Of a stretch of DNA of 64,000 nt, positions 25,922 to 34,975 are shown one piece after another (within the stretch, counting starts at the first letter, position 1; each line of letters starts with the position of its first letter). The notes under the pieces were generated by a model that was not told the origin of the DNA, made no database searches, and worked only from the letters and a program-made list of their open reading frames with translations. Position numbers and translations under genes: made by a program. The DNA is from Psychroserpens damuponensis. GTDB taxonomy: Bacteria; Bacteroidota; Bacteroidia; Flavobacteriales; Flavobacteriaceae. The stretch covers positions 124,001 through 188,000 of the forward strand of contig NZ_JXJO01000022.1 of the NCBI RefSeq assembly GCF_000826655.1, in the 5' to 3' direction.

Positions 25922-26536
25922 ATGAGTCTAGTTAGATTAAACATTAAAGGAATTTCATACAGCCAAACCCAAAATGGTGCGTATGCTCTAATTCTAAATG
26001 AAGTAGATGGTGATAGAAAACTACCAATCGTGATTGGCGCTTTTGAAGCGCAGTCCATTGCGATTGCTCTAGAAAAAGAAATTAGACCACCTAGACCACT
26101 TACCCACGATTTATTTAAAAATTTTGCAGATCGTTTTGATATTGTTGTCAAACAGGTTATTATACATAAACTCGTTGACGGTGTTTTTTATTCTAGCCTA
26201 ATTTGTGAACGTGATAAAATTGAAGAAATTATTGATGCTAGAACTAGTGATGCAATCGCTTTAGCATTGCGTTTTAAAGCACCAATATTTACCTATAAAA
26301 ACATTTTAGATAAAGCCGGTATTTATCTTAAAGTTAATCCTAAAAAGGACGGTGAAGACCAAGATCAAGATTCTATACTCGTAGATGACATGGTCGTTGA
26401 AGAGATAGAAGCTAGCATCCAAGACAATTATATGGATAAATCTCTCCAAGAATTACACACACTCTTAGAAGAAGCTGTTAATAACGAAGATTATGAAAAA
26501 GCAGCCAAAATTAGAGACGAAATTGACAAACGATAA
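25922..26536 (+). CDS. Bifunctional nuclease domain (DUF151) protein with UVR motif
   Basis: A 204-residue protein. Residues ~1-135 are the DUF151/BFN domain (GAYALILNEVDGDRKLPIVIGAFEAQSIAIALE, split here by context, then ARTSDAIALALRFKAPI). The C-terminal ~35 residues are a UVR-type helical hairpin (LEEAVNNEDYEKAAKIRDEI) as in UvrB/UvrC and ClpC. In other bacteria BFN proteins were reported to have RNase and DNase activity; the role here is unknown. It is followed by the nucleoside transporter gene after 12 bp, which could link nucleic acid breakdown and nucleoside uptake. Confidence 0.9.
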   Translation: MSLVRLNIKGISYSQTQNGAYALILNEVDGDRKLPIVIGAFEAQSIAIALEKEIRPPRPLTHDLFKNFADRFDIVVKQVIIHKLVDGVFYSSLICERDKIEEIIDARTSDAIALALRFKAPIFTYKNILDKAGIYLKVNPKKDGEDQDQDSILVDDMVVEEIEASIQDNYMDKSLQELHTLLEEAVNNEDYEKAAKIRDEIDKR

Positions 26537-26548
26537 TACAAGTTTCTT

Positions 26549-28306
26549 ATGAAGAATTTTCTACTAGCTATTGCAGCTATTTTTTTTGGACTCACATTGA
26601 CTTTTGGTCAAACTTTAGAAAAAGATTGGCAATTTGAGGCTGTAAAAAATGACTCTGGTATTTCGTTATATACCATTCAGGATTCTGATGCATTTCAATT
26701 AAAAGATGGCGAATTTAACTATGCCATAAAAGCAATTGATACTTTAGGCGAATTTTCTGGAAATTATATGTTTCAGAATAACTTATTAGTTCTCTATTAT
26801 GACGTACCTACAGAAAAAATTGAACGTTATAAAATTTCCGAATTAACAGATTCTACACTAGTATTTGCCAATAAATTGCAAAGTTTTAGTTTTAAATCTG
26901 CATCAAATGTTACCGCAGTTGTTGAAACAAAAGAAGACGTTACAGGAAGTATCATACCTAGTCAAGGATTTTCAATACATAGTTTATGGCGCGGAGTTCT
27001 TGGTATGATTTCTCTAATTTGCATTGCGTTTTTATTTAGTAGTAATCGTAAAGGTATTAATTGGAAAACCGTAGGTATTGGTTTGGCACTGCAACTCATT
27101 ATCGCTATTGGAGTTTTAAAAGTTGATTTTGTAAAAACAATTTTTGAATTTATCGGACAAGGTTTTATAGAAATTCTAAGCTATACAAAAGCAGGAAGTG
27201 AGTTTCTATTTGGTGGTATGCTCGATATCACTTCCTTCGGATTTATTTTCGCATTTCAAATACTGCCTACAATTATATTCTTCTCAGCACTAACTTCAGT
27301 TTTATTCTATTTAGGATTAATTCAAAAAGTAGTAAAAGGTATGGGCTGGCTGCTTTCTAAAGTTTTAGGAATCTCTGGAGCAGAAAGTTTAAGTGTTGCT
27401 GGTAACATCTTTTTAGGTCAAACTGAGGCACCATTATTAATTAAGGCGTATTTAGATAGAATGAATAAGTCTGAAATACTCCTTGTCATGATTGGTGGTA
27501 TGGCAACCGTTGCAGGTGCTGTACTTGCTGCATACATTGGTTTTCTTGGTGGTGAAGATGAAGCTTTACAGTTATTCTATGCAAAACATTTATTAGCAGC
27601 TTCTGTAATGGCAGCTCCTGGTGCTATCGTGATTTCAAAAATATTGTTTCCTCAAACCGAAAAGGTAAATACCGACGTACATGTATCACAAGAAAAAATT
27701 GGTTCTAATATATTAGAAGCCATTGCCAACGGAACAACAGAAGGCTTACGATTAGCTGTAAATGTAGGCGCTATGTTATTAGTGTTTGTAGCATTTATTG
27801 CTATGTTTAATGGTATTCTTGGAGGTATAGCAGGTTTTGATGGTTTCACTATAGAATTTTTAAATATCAAATGGCATTTCACATCATTAAATGAGATTAT
27901 TGCTGCAAATACGCCTTATGATTCTCTATCTTTAGAATTTATATTAGGCTATGTGTTTGCACCTCTAATGTGGCTTATTGGTGTTGCTACGGAAGACATG
28001 GCGCTTATGGGACAACTTTTAGGTATCAAATTAGCAGCTAGTGAATTTATTGGATATATTCAATTAGCAGACTTGAAAAATGCTGCGAATGCAACGCATT
28101 TAAAATACGAAAAATCTATTATCATGGCCACCTATATGTTATGTGGGTTTGCAAACTTTGCATCAATTGGAATACAAATTGGTGGTATTGGATCTTTAGC
28201 TCCTGGACAACGCAAGCAACTCTCAAAATTTGGAATGAAAGCCTTAATTGGTGGTACGTTAGCATCGTTAATTTCAGCGACAATTGCTGGTATGATTATA
28301 GGATAA
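26549..28306 (+). CDS. Concentrative nucleoside transporter (NupC/CNT) with exported N-terminal domain
   Basis: A 585-residue protein. The last ~430 residues form a CNT transporter with about ten membrane segments and the conserved features GNIFLGQTEAPLLIKAYL and FGMKALIGGTLASL, expected to import nucleosides with Na+ or H+. The first ~145 residues are extra: a signal peptide ending FGQ and a soluble beta-rich domain (~22-140, lipocalin-like strands) that would face the periplasm. This fusion is odd for CNT proteins outside Bacteroidota. It probably shares a transcript with the upstream nuclease gene and the downstream small exported protein. Confidence 0.9.
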   Translation: MKNFLLAIAAIFFGLTLTFGQTLEKDWQFEAVKNDSGISLYTIQDSDAFQLKDGEFNYAIKAIDTLGEFSGNYMFQNNLLVLYYDVPTEKIERYKISELTDSTLVFANKLQSFSFKSASNVTAVVETKEDVTGSIIPSQGFSIHSLWRGVLGMISLICIAFLFSSNRKGINWKTVGIGLALQLIIAIGVLKVDFVKTIFEFIGQGFIEILSYTKAGSEFLFGGMLDITSFGFIFAFQILPTIIFFSALTSVLFYLGLIQKVVKGMGWLLSKVLGISGAESLSVAGNIFLGQTEAPLLIKAYLDRMNKSEILLVMIGGMATVAGAVLAAYIGFLGGEDEALQLFYAKHLLAASVMAAPGAIVISKILFPQTEKVNTDVHVSQEKIGSNILEAIANGTTEGLRLAVNVGAMLLVFVAFIAMFNGILGGIAGFDGFTIEFLNIKWHFTSLNEIIAANTPYDSLSLEFILGYVFAPLMWLIGVATEDMALMGQLLGIKLAASEFIGYIQLADLKNAANATHLKYEKSIIMATYMLCGFANFASIGIQIGGIGSLAPGQRKQLSKFGMKALIGGTLASLISATIAGMIIG

Positions 28307-28321
28307 TAAACACTCAACACA

Positions 28322-28831
28322 ATGAAAAACACACTTATCATTATAATGGCTATTGCATGTTTTAATGTTATTTCAGCACAAAAAGATGTTAATATAGAAT
28401 TCACAACAGATAAAAATGTGATACTCAATGGCACAACACTTACTACTGAAACATCAGTAGAAGATATTAAAACGATACTAGGAACTCCTACAGTATACAA
28501 ATCTTATAGTAGCGGTAAAACAAATTACCATTATAATGATCTTGGTATTGCATTTCATACCGTTAAAGACAAGTTACTTTTTATTGGTGTAAATTTTAAT
28601 TGGGATGGAGACAAAACGTTTCCTGAAAATTCGTACACAGGTACGTTTAAAATCGATGACTTGTTAATCGACAAAACATCTGGAAATTCCATAATTGACA
28701 ACATTAAAATGGTAGATGTAATAGCTATAATGCCAAATCTATATATGTCAAATCCAAAAGTAGAATCCACTCCAATGATTATAGGTTTTAAAGACGATGT
28801 AGTTACTCAAATTGGTTTTGAGTTTCACTAA
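28322..28831 (+). CDS. Small exported protein, DUF-type
   Basis: A 169-residue protein with a signal peptide ending VISAQ. The mature part is beta-rich with a TSVEDIKTILGTPTVYKS helix-turn, as in small exported beta-sandwich proteins. I do not recognise a named family with confidence. It lies 15 bp after the transporter stop codon and before a strong terminator, so it is the last gene of the transporter operon. Confidence 0.75.
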   Translation: MKNTLIIIMAIACFNVISAQKDVNIEFTTDKNVILNGTTLTTETSVEDIKTILGTPTVYKSYSSGKTNYHYNDLGIAFHTVKDKLLFIGVNFNWDGDKTFPENSYTGTFKIDDLLIDKTSGNSIIDNIKMVDVIAIMPNLYMSNPKVESTPMIIGFKDDVVTQIGFEFH

Positions 28832-28867
28832 GTTGAGTTCTAACATAGTTAATAACTTTTAATATTA

Positions 28868-28906
28868 TAAAGGGTTGAAATCGTAAAGATTCAACCCTTA
28901 TTTTTA
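28868..28906 (+). terminator. Rho-independent terminator
   Basis: Ten-base-pair perfect stem AAGGGTTGAA/TTCAACCCTT with a 10-base loop, then a T-rich tail, ending the transporter operon. Confidence 0.85.
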
Positions 28907-28945
28907 TTTTTATTTTCTGAAAATATTACGTTTAATTTAAAGAGA

Positions 28946-28963
28946 TTTCCGTTTTCACGGAAA
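28946..28963. repeat. Short inverted repeat in the thyA 5' region
   Basis: TTTCCGT and ACGGAAA arms with a four-base loop, ending 6 bp before the thyA ATG. Two related elements lie before the RNA methyltransferase gene (45163-45216). Confidence 0.7.
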
Positions 28964-28969
28964 GTAAAC

Positions 28970-29794
28970 ATGAAACAATACCACGACTTAGTAAAGCACG
29001 TTTTAGAACAAGGTAATGAAAAAGGTGATCGTACAGGAACAGGAACAAAAAGTGTTTTTGGTCATCAAATGCGTTTTGATTTAAGCGAAGGTTTCCCAAT
29101 GGTAACCACAAAAAAATTGCATTTAAAATCTATTATCTATGAATTACTTTGGTTTTTAAAAGGCGATACAAATATTAATTATCTCACCGAAAATGGAGTT
29201 AAAATTTGGAACTCTTGGGCAGACAAAAATGGCGATTTAGGTCCTGTTTATGGTCATCAATGGCGTAACTGGAACAATGACGATATCGATCAAATTAAAG
29301 ATGTTATAAAAACCCTCAAAAATAACCCAAATAGTCGCCGTATGATGGTATCTGCTTGGAATCCTTCGGTTATGCCAGACACCTCAAAATCATTTGATGA
29401 AAACGTAGCTAATGGAAAAGCTGCTTTACCACCTTGTCATGCTTTTTTTCAGTTTTATGTTGCCGACGGAAAATTGTCTTGTCAATTATACCAACGTAGT
29501 GCAGATATCTTTTTAGGAGTACCTTTTAATATTGCATCTTATGCATTGTTCACTATGATGATGGCTCAAGTTTGTGGTTATCAACCTGGAGAATTTATAC
29601 ACACTTTTGGTGATGCACATATATACAGCAATCACTTTGAGCAATTAGAATTACAATTATCTAGAGAACTAAGACCACTGCCTACAATGACATTAAATCC
29701 AGATGTAAAAAATATTTTTGATTTTAAGTTTGAAGATTTTACCCTAGAAAATTATAATCCGCATCCACATATTAAAGGCGCTGTAGCAGTATAA
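28970..29794 (+). CDS. thyA: Thymidylate synthase
   Basis: A 274-residue enzyme that converts dUMP to dTMP with methylenetetrahydrofolate, producing dihydrofolate. Visible motifs are [18 protein letters not shown], the active-site Cys in [29 protein letters not shown], and the C-terminal HIKGAVAV. Length is normal. It precedes the DHFR fusion gene at 30489, which regenerates tetrahydrofolate. Confidence 0.97.
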   Translation: MKQYHDLVKHVLEQGNEKGDRTGTGTKSVFGHQMRFDLSEGFPMVTTKKLHLKSIIYELLWFLKGDTNINYLTENGVKIWNSWADKNGDLGPVYGHQWRNWNNDDIDQIKDVIKTLKNNPNSRRMMVSAWNPSVMPDTSKSFDENVANGKAALPPCHAFFQFYVADGKLSCQLYQRSADIFLGVPFNIASYALFTMMMAQVCGYQPGEFIHTFGDAHIYSNHFEQLELQLSRELRPLPTMTLNPDVKNIFDFKFEDFTLENYNPHPHIKGAVAV

Positions 29795-29830
29795 ATAGTT
29801 GTATTTTAAAACACAGTACATTTAAAAACA

Positions 29831-29867
29831 AAAAAAGAGCTCTCATCATGATGAAGGCTCTTTTTTT
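29831..29867 (+). terminator. Bidirectional terminator between thyA and the CBM48 gene
   Basis: Stem AAAAAAGAGC/GCTCTTTTTT with an inner TCATCATGATGA hairpin. A and T runs on both sides suit the two convergent genes. Confidence 0.75.
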
Positions 29868-29890
29868 ACAACTATATTTTTAACTGTTAT

Positions 29891-30190
29891 TTACAGATTT
29901 AAAACACCGTTTTCAGCACCAGCAAAATCGCTCCATGCGTAGGCATCTGCTTGTTCATCGTTAACGTAAGTTCCGTCAACTAAATATCTAAACTCATAAG
30001 AGTTATCTTTCTCCAAATCTACAGTACCTTTGAAAGTACCGTTCTTTAATTTTTTAAGTTGCACAGCTTTTTTATCATTCCATTCGTTAAATGATCCTAC
30101 TACTGTTACTTTTTTTGCATCCTCTGCTGGTACCGAAAATGTTACCTTACAAATAGGCTTGCTTTTTAAAAATTGTTTTTTAATTGCCAT
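29891..30190 (-). CDS. CBM48/isoamylase early-set domain protein
   Basis: A 99-residue cytoplasmic protein that is almost entirely one CBM48 domain, the glycogen-binding beta-sandwich also found in isoamylases and AMP-kinase beta subunits. Visible: VTFSVPAEDAKKVTVVGSFNEWN, then FKGTVDLEKDNSYEFRYLVDG and VNDEQADAY (given here as separate blocks). No catalytic domain. It probably binds a glucan or acts as a small adaptor. It lies between thyA and the DHFR fusion, on the opposite strand. Confidence 0.9.
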   Translation of the reverse strand: MAIKKQFLKSKPICKVTFSVPAEDAKKVTVVGSFNEWNDKKAVQLKKLKNGTFKGTVDLEKDNSYEFRYLVDGTYVNDEQADAYAWSDFAGAENGVLNL

Positions 30191-30488
30191 ATTAATTGTT
30201 AATTAATTTACACAAATGTATAAAAGAAAGATTGATACTCAAACGAATACCTTTTGGCAATATGAAGATTTATCAATTTCTTAACGAAGGACTTCTTATA
30301 ATTTCAACTATGAAAAAATAAGCTTTAAAAATTATGATATCTACAATACGCCAAAACAAGCCTTACTACTTGATTTACAAAATATTAAACACTAAAACGT
30401 TTTCGTGCTTTGCTCATTTCCGAAGTAAAAAATAATTACAACGTTTACGTTAAAAACTGTAACTTTACATTTATAAGTATTTTGATTT
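30191..30488. other. 298-bp divergent intergenic region
   Basis: Separates the CBM48 gene (minus) from the 2TM-DHFR gene (plus). It holds one TTCCGAAG octamer at 30418-30425. I see no clear TAnnTTTG element with correct spacing and no small gene. Confidence 0.5.
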
Positions 30489-31424
30489 ATGTTCGGTAAA
30501 AAGAAAACAATTCCTCAGATAGATAAAGAACAATTAGCATTAATAAAATATGCTGAAAAACGCATTAAACAAAAAAAAGGTGTTTATGTTCATTTTGTTA
30601 TATTTTTAATTGGAGCTGTAATTTTAATTTTAGCTAATACGGTTTTAGGTATTGGCGAAACGTTTAAAATTGCAGGACTTGATTGGTTTGTAATTGCGAT
30701 TGTTTTATGGTTAGCATTTTTTGTATATCACTTTGTGAGTGTATTTATAACTCATAAATTTATGGGTAAAGATTGGGAAGACCAACAACGAGAATCTCTC
30801 GTGGCCAAACAACAAGAACGCATTAATAAAATTAAGCAAGAATTAATAAAGGAAGAGACAGAAATGGCCAAATCTGAAGTGTTCAATGAACGTATATTAG
30901 AGGCAGTACCAGCTGTAAAAAAAAAAGTTGAACGTACTATAATTGTTGCTGCTGGAGAAAACAATGCTATTGGTAAAGACAACGATTTAATTTGGCATTT
31001 AAGTGATGACCTTAAACGTTTTAAATCTCTAACAAATGGTCATCATATTATTATGGGACGTAAAACGTTTGAAAGTTTCCCAAAACCATTACCTAATCGA
31101 ACTCACATTGTAATTACGCGTCAACATGATTACAAAGTTCCTGATGGTGTGATTGTTGTTCACAATATGGAAGATGCTCTTGACGCTGCAAAACGTGATA
31201 AACAACCATTCATAATTGGAGGTGGCGAAATTTACAAACAGTCTATGGGTATAGCTGACAAAATTGAAATCACACGTGTGCACCATAATTTCCCACATGC
31301 AGACACATTTTTTCCAAATATTGATAGGTCAAAGTGGAAAGAAATAGATAGAATAGAACGTAAAAAAGATGAGAAACATGAATTTGCTTTTACATTTTTG
31401 ACTTATGAGAGAAAATCTTTCTAA
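30489..31424 (+). CDS. folA: 2TM domain-dihydrofolate reductase fusion
   Basis: A 311-residue protein with two parts. Residues ~1-95 form a 2TM domain: two hydrophobic helices (~32-53 and ~63-85) after a Lys-rich cytoplasmic start. A charged, probably coiled-coil linker (~95-146) leads to a complete DHFR domain from residue 147 (IIVAAGENNAIGKDNDLIW, then SDDLKRFK with the catalytic acid, IIMGRKTFESF, IGGGEIYKQS). DHFR reduces dihydrofolate to tetrahydrofolate. DHFR is normally a free cytoplasmic protein of ~160-170 residues, so this form would be tethered to the inner face of the membrane. There is no frameshift or stop at the junction. Its placement near thyA fits its role. Confidence 0.93.
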   Translation: MFGKKKTIPQIDKEQLALIKYAEKRIKQKKGVYVHFVIFLIGAVILILANTVLGIGETFKIAGLDWFVIAIVLWLAFFVYHFVSVFITHKFMGKDWEDQQRESLVAKQQERINKIKQELIKEETEMAKSEVFNERILEAVPAVKKKVERTIIVAAGENNAIGKDNDLIWHLSDDLKRFKSLTNGHHIIMGRKTFESFPKPLPNRTHIVITRQHDYKVPDGVIVVHNMEDALDAAKRDKQPFIIGGGEIYKQSMGIADKIEITRVHHNFPHADTFFPNIDRSKWKEIDRIERKKDEKHEFAFTFLTYERKSF

Positions 31425-31471
31425 TAAAATTCATACAAATTTTACCAACTTTAAATGACTAATTTTACTTC

Positions 31472-33025
31472 ATGATTAAAGCCTTACAACTACGCATCAA
31501 CCTGCATGAAGAAGGAAAACCAAACGGATTGCTCTATAAAGCAGCTTATGATTTGGATGTAAAAGCTTCTGAAATTTCTGGAATTAAAATTCTTAGAAAA
31601 TCAATTGATGCTCGTAAATCTAAAATCATGTTTAACTACAAAGTTGAAGTTTACGTGAACGAGCCAATGCCAGAAAATTCAGCTTACACATTTGATTATA
31701 AAGATGTTTTTGAAGCAAAACCAATTCACATTATAGGTTTTGGTCCTGCAGGAATGTATGCTGCTTTACGATGTCTAGAACTTGGATTTAAACCCATCGT
31801 TTTAGAACGCGGTAAAAATGTGCAAGATAGACGACGAGATTTAAAAGCCATTAATCAAGATCATCATGTTAATGAAGATTCTAATTATTGCTTTGGAGAA
31901 GGTGGTGCTGGTACGTATAGCGACGGAAAATTATATACTAGAAGTCTCAAGCGTGGTGATGTGAGAAAGATATTTGAAAACTTAGTTTTTCATGGTGCCA
32001 CAGATCAAATTCTTGTTGATGCACATCCACATATCGGAACCAATAAGCTTCCAAAAGTGGTTAAAAATATTCGAGAAACCATTTTAAAATTTGGTGGTGA
32101 GGTGCATTTTGAAACACGAGTAACCAATTTCAATATTAAAAATAATCAAATACAATCGTTAAGTCTCAATAACGGAAACGAATTAGATGTCAAAAAAGTG
32201 ATTTTAGCAACAGGACATTCTGCTAGAGACATTTACTATTTGCTCAACGACAAAAACATAAAATTACAAGCAAAATCGTTTGCCATGGGAGTTCGTGTAG
32301 AGCATCCACAACACATTATTGACGGCATCCAATACCATTGCAAAGGCGAGCAAAGGGATGAATTATTACCTGCGGCATCCTATAGTTTAGTAAACCAAGT
32401 CAACGACAGAGGTGTATATTCATTTTGCATGTGTCCTGGCGGATTTATTGTACCTGCAGCAACTGCAAATGGCGAAGTTGTTGTGAATGGGATGTCACCA
32501 TCAAAACGTAATAATGAGTACGCAAATTCTGGTATAGTTGTAGAAATAAACTCAGATAGAGACCTCTACAAATACGAGCAACATGGTGCCTTAAAAGGTC
32601 TAGAATATCAAAAAGACTTAGAACGTTTAGCTTTTACTTCTGGTGGACGAACACAAACTGCACCTGCACAACGACTCACCGATTTTGTAGAAGGAAAACT
32701 ATCAAATGACTTAAACTCAACTTCATATCAACCTGGTTTAAAATCTGCTCCACTACACTCTTTATTACCAAAATTAATTGGAGGTTCTCTTCGGAAAGGT
32801 TTTAAAGCTTTTGGAGAAAAAATGCATGGTTATTATACTGCTGAAGCTAATATAATTGGTGTAGAATCTAGAACCTCATCTCCTGTGAATATTCCAAGAA
32901 ATGAAAAATTAAAACATCCCGAAATTCCCAATCTTTTTCCTTGTGGTGAAGGTGGTGGTTATGCTGGCGGAATTATTTCTGCTGCTATGGATGGAGAGCG
33001 ATGTGCCGAAGCTGCTTGCTCTTAA
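31472..33025 (+). CDS. FAD-dependent oxidoreductase (COG2509 type)
   Basis: A 517-residue flavoprotein. The first ~80 residues form a small alpha/beta domain. The dinucleotide-binding motif IIGFGPAGMYAALRC (~88-102) and VLERG follow, then NYCFGEGGAGTYSDGKLYTR and a C-terminal FPCGEGGGYAGGIISAAMDG segment, the classic second FAD contact. This matches the uncharacterised FAD-dependent dehydrogenase family COG2509. The electron acceptor and substrate are unknown. It probably shares the transcript of the DHFR fusion (47-bp gap). Confidence 0.88.
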   Translation: MIKALQLRINLHEEGKPNGLLYKAAYDLDVKASEISGIKILRKSIDARKSKIMFNYKVEVYVNEPMPENSAYTFDYKDVFEAKPIHIIGFGPAGMYAALRCLELGFKPIVLERGKNVQDRRRDLKAINQDHHVNEDSNYCFGEGGAGTYSDGKLYTRSLKRGDVRKIFENLVFHGATDQILVDAHPHIGTNKLPKVVKNIRETILKFGGEVHFETRVTNFNIKNNQIQSLSLNNGNELDVKKVILATGHSARDIYYLLNDKNIKLQAKSFAMGVRVEHPQHIIDGIQYHCKGEQRDELLPAASYSLVNQVNDRGVYSFCMCPGGFIVPAATANGEVVVNGMSPSKRNNEYANSGIVVEINSDRDLYKYEQHGALKGLEYQKDLERLAFTSGGRTQTAPAQRLTDFVEGKLSNDLNSTSYQPGLKSAPLHSLLPKLIGGSLRKGFKAFGEKMHGYYTAEANIIGVESRTSSPVNIPRNEKLKHPEIPNLFPCGEGGGYAGGIISAAMDGERCAEAACS

Positions 33026-33090
33026 TTTTTTGTCTGTATTAAATGGCCTAATTATCGTTAATAAGGGATTTTCAGTAAAATAATTATTCC

Positions 33091-33098
33091 TATTTTTG
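33091..33098 (+). promoter_or_regulatory. -7 element for fabD-lspA
   Basis: TATTTTTG matches TAnnTTTG exactly, 20 bp before the chosen fabD start. No TTG at the usual distance upstream. Confidence 0.5.
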
Positions 33099-33117
33099 CA
33101 ACTTAAATTTGATGACA

Positions 33118-34011
33118 ATGAATGCATATATTTTTCCTGGCCAAGGTGCACAATTCTCAGGAATGGGACTTGATTTATACGAAAACTCTCCATTAGCACA
33201 AGAATTATTTGAAAATGCTAATAAAATTTTAGGTTTCAATATCACAGACATTATGTTTGAAGGTTCTGCCGAGGACTTAAAAGAAACAAAAGTAACCCAA
33301 CCTGCTATTTTTTTACACTCTGTAATTTTAGCAAAAACTTTAGGTGATAGCTTTAAACCAGATATGGTTGCTGGACATTCACTTGGAGAATTTTCAGCCT
33401 TAGTTGCAGCTGGAGCATTAACTTTTGAAGACGGTTTAAAACTTGTCTCTCAACGCGCCCAAGCCATGCAAAAAGCCTGCGAATTACAACCAAGTACTAT
33501 GGCTGCTGTACTAGGTTTAGATGATGATATCGTAGAAAAAGTATGTGCCACTACAGAAGGTGTTGTAGTTGCAGCAAATTATAATTGTCCAGGTCAATTG
33601 GTGATTTCTGGAGATGTTGATGCTATTAATAAAGCCTGTGAAACATTAAAAGAAGAAGGTGCTCGTAGAGCATTAGTTTTACCTGTTGGTGGTGCTTTTC
33701 ATTCTCCTTTAATGGAGCCTGCCAGAGAAGAACTAGCTGCAGCAATTGAAAATACAACATTTAGCAAACCTAATTGTCCAATATATCAAAATGTAACGGC
33801 AACTGCAATTACAGATGAAAATGAAATTAAAGCTAATTTAATTTCACAACTAACGGCTCCTGTACGTTGGACCCAATCTGTACAACAAATGATTGCCGAT
33901 GGTGCGTCTCTTTTTACCGAGGTTGGCCCTGGAAAAGTTTTACAAGGATTAGTTAAAAAAATCAACAGAGCATCAGAAACAGCTTCTGCTACTTTAGAAC
34001 CTAACGCTTAG
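33118..34011 (+). CDS. fabD: Malonyl-CoA:ACP transacylase
   Basis: A 297-residue enzyme that loads malonyl groups onto acyl carrier protein for fatty acid synthesis. The start is taken at 33118 (MNAYIFPGQGAQF); an ATG at 33112 is also possible. Catalytic features are GHSLG (nucleophile Ser), the oxyanion-loop FPGQGAQ, an Arg in QRAQAMQKAC, and the catalytic His in GAFHSPLM. Length is normal. lspA starts 5 bp after its stop codon. Confidence 0.96.
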   Translation: MNAYIFPGQGAQFSGMGLDLYENSPLAQELFENANKILGFNITDIMFEGSAEDLKETKVTQPAIFLHSVILAKTLGDSFKPDMVAGHSLGEFSALVAAGALTFEDGLKLVSQRAQAMQKACELQPSTMAAVLGLDDDIVEKVCATTEGVVVAANYNCPGQLVISGDVDAINKACETLKEEGARRALVLPVGGAFHSPLMEPAREELAAAIENTTFSKPNCPIYQNVTATAITDENEIKANLISQLTAPVRWTQSVQQMIADGASLFTEVGPGKVLQGLVKKINRASETASATLEPNA

Positions 34012-34016
34012 TTTTT

Positions 34017-34514
34017 ATGAAGTTATCGAGAACGACTAGCATTATTCTAATTATCGTATTTAACATTGCTATAGACCAAATCTCTAAAGTACTAGTACGT
34101 GCTAATTTTGCATATGGCGAAGTAAAACAATTGATAGGAGAAACATTTGTTATGCAATATGTAGAAAACGAAGGTGCATTTTTAGGAATGGGAAGTGACA
34201 TGAATTCTACATTAAAATTATTACTACTACTCATCCTTCCTTCCTTAGTATTAGGATACCTTATATATTATATTATCACAAATAAATCACTAGATAAATT
34301 GAGTCTCATCTCACTTTGTTGTATCGCAGGTGGTGGAATCGCTAATGTATTTGACCGCATTGCTTTTGGGTCTGTTACAGATTTCTTTCACATTGATTTA
34401 GGAGGTGTTTTTAGAACAGGGATTTTTAATGTTGCAGATATGTCTGTAAGCTTTGGAATGATTGTATTACTTTTTACAACACTATTTTCTAAGAATAAGA
34501 ATCAAACAGTATAA
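34017..34514 (+). CDS. lspA: Lipoprotein signal peptidase II
   Basis: A 165-residue inner-membrane aspartyl protease that removes signal peptides from prolipoproteins. Four membrane helices are predicted. Conserved blocks include ENEGAFLGMG, CIAGGGIANVFDRIAFG (catalytic Asp in FDR) and FNVADM (second catalytic Asp). It is co-transcribed with fabD and would process the many lipoproteins encoded in this window. Confidence 0.96.
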   Translation: MKLSRTTSIILIIVFNIAIDQISKVLVRANFAYGEVKQLIGETFVMQYVENEGAFLGMGSDMNSTLKLLLLLILPSLVLGYLIYYIITNKSLDKLSLISLCCIAGGGIANVFDRIAFGSVTDFFHIDLGGVFRTGIFNVADMSVSFGMIVLLFTTLFSKNKNQTV

Positions 34515-34551
34515 AAAAAAGTGGCTTCAAATTTGAAGCCACTTTTTTAAA
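34515..34551 (+). terminator. Bidirectional terminator after lspA
   Basis: Perfect stem AAGTGGCTTCAAA/TTTGAAGCCACTT with A and T runs on both sides, shared by convergent genes. Confidence 0.88.
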
Positions 34552-34743
34552 TTATTTTGCTAAACTTATAGTCTCACAATCTTTAATTTCACCATAATAC
34601 GTTTCTCGGTATTTGTGAATTGTTTTGTAAGGAATACTCAAGAATTGCTTCTTGATGTATGTAACGTTTGTAGTCAAAACACCCATTTTTTTGGTAAACC
34701 TGGCTTCGGGTTTAGTTTCTCTTTTAACACTAATCAATTTCAT
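34552..34743 (-). CDS. Small basic conserved-type protein
   Basis: A 63-residue Lys-rich cytoplasmic protein with the core KETK-like RETKPEARF, TTNVTYIKK and YRETYYGEIKDC. I recall near-identical small proteins from other flavobacteria, but no function or domain name. It reaches right up to a shared terminator. No partner gene lies near, and the 232-bp region upstream shows no clear promoter. Confidence 0.7.
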   Translation of the reverse strand: MKLISVKRETKPEARFTKKMGVLTTNVTYIKKQFLSIPYKTIHKYRETYYGEIKDCETISLAK

Positions 34744-34975
34744 TGGTTTTCATTTATCATTAACTCCAAAGAAACAAAGTAGAATGACCAACTCCAAGTT
34801 AGAAGCATTAAATCATTGTTAATCAATTTGTTAAATCACATATCTTCAAAGAATAGAGCTATAATTATCAAATTAGCAATTAAAGCAAGGTTTCTTTAAT
34901 AGATTTATAATGCAATTTTGTGGGTTTTCCTTAAATATTCACAGGTATGATCAAGACTGATTCATTAGTTACGAA

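Noticed and set aside
28141-28365. Trp-rich plus-strand frame at the end of the nucleoside transporter gene
   Set aside because: Composition is unnatural and it overlaps a conserved transporter segment in another frame.
30752-30982. Minus frame within the 2TM-DHFR linker
   Set aside because: Antisense to a charged helix; no conserved pattern.
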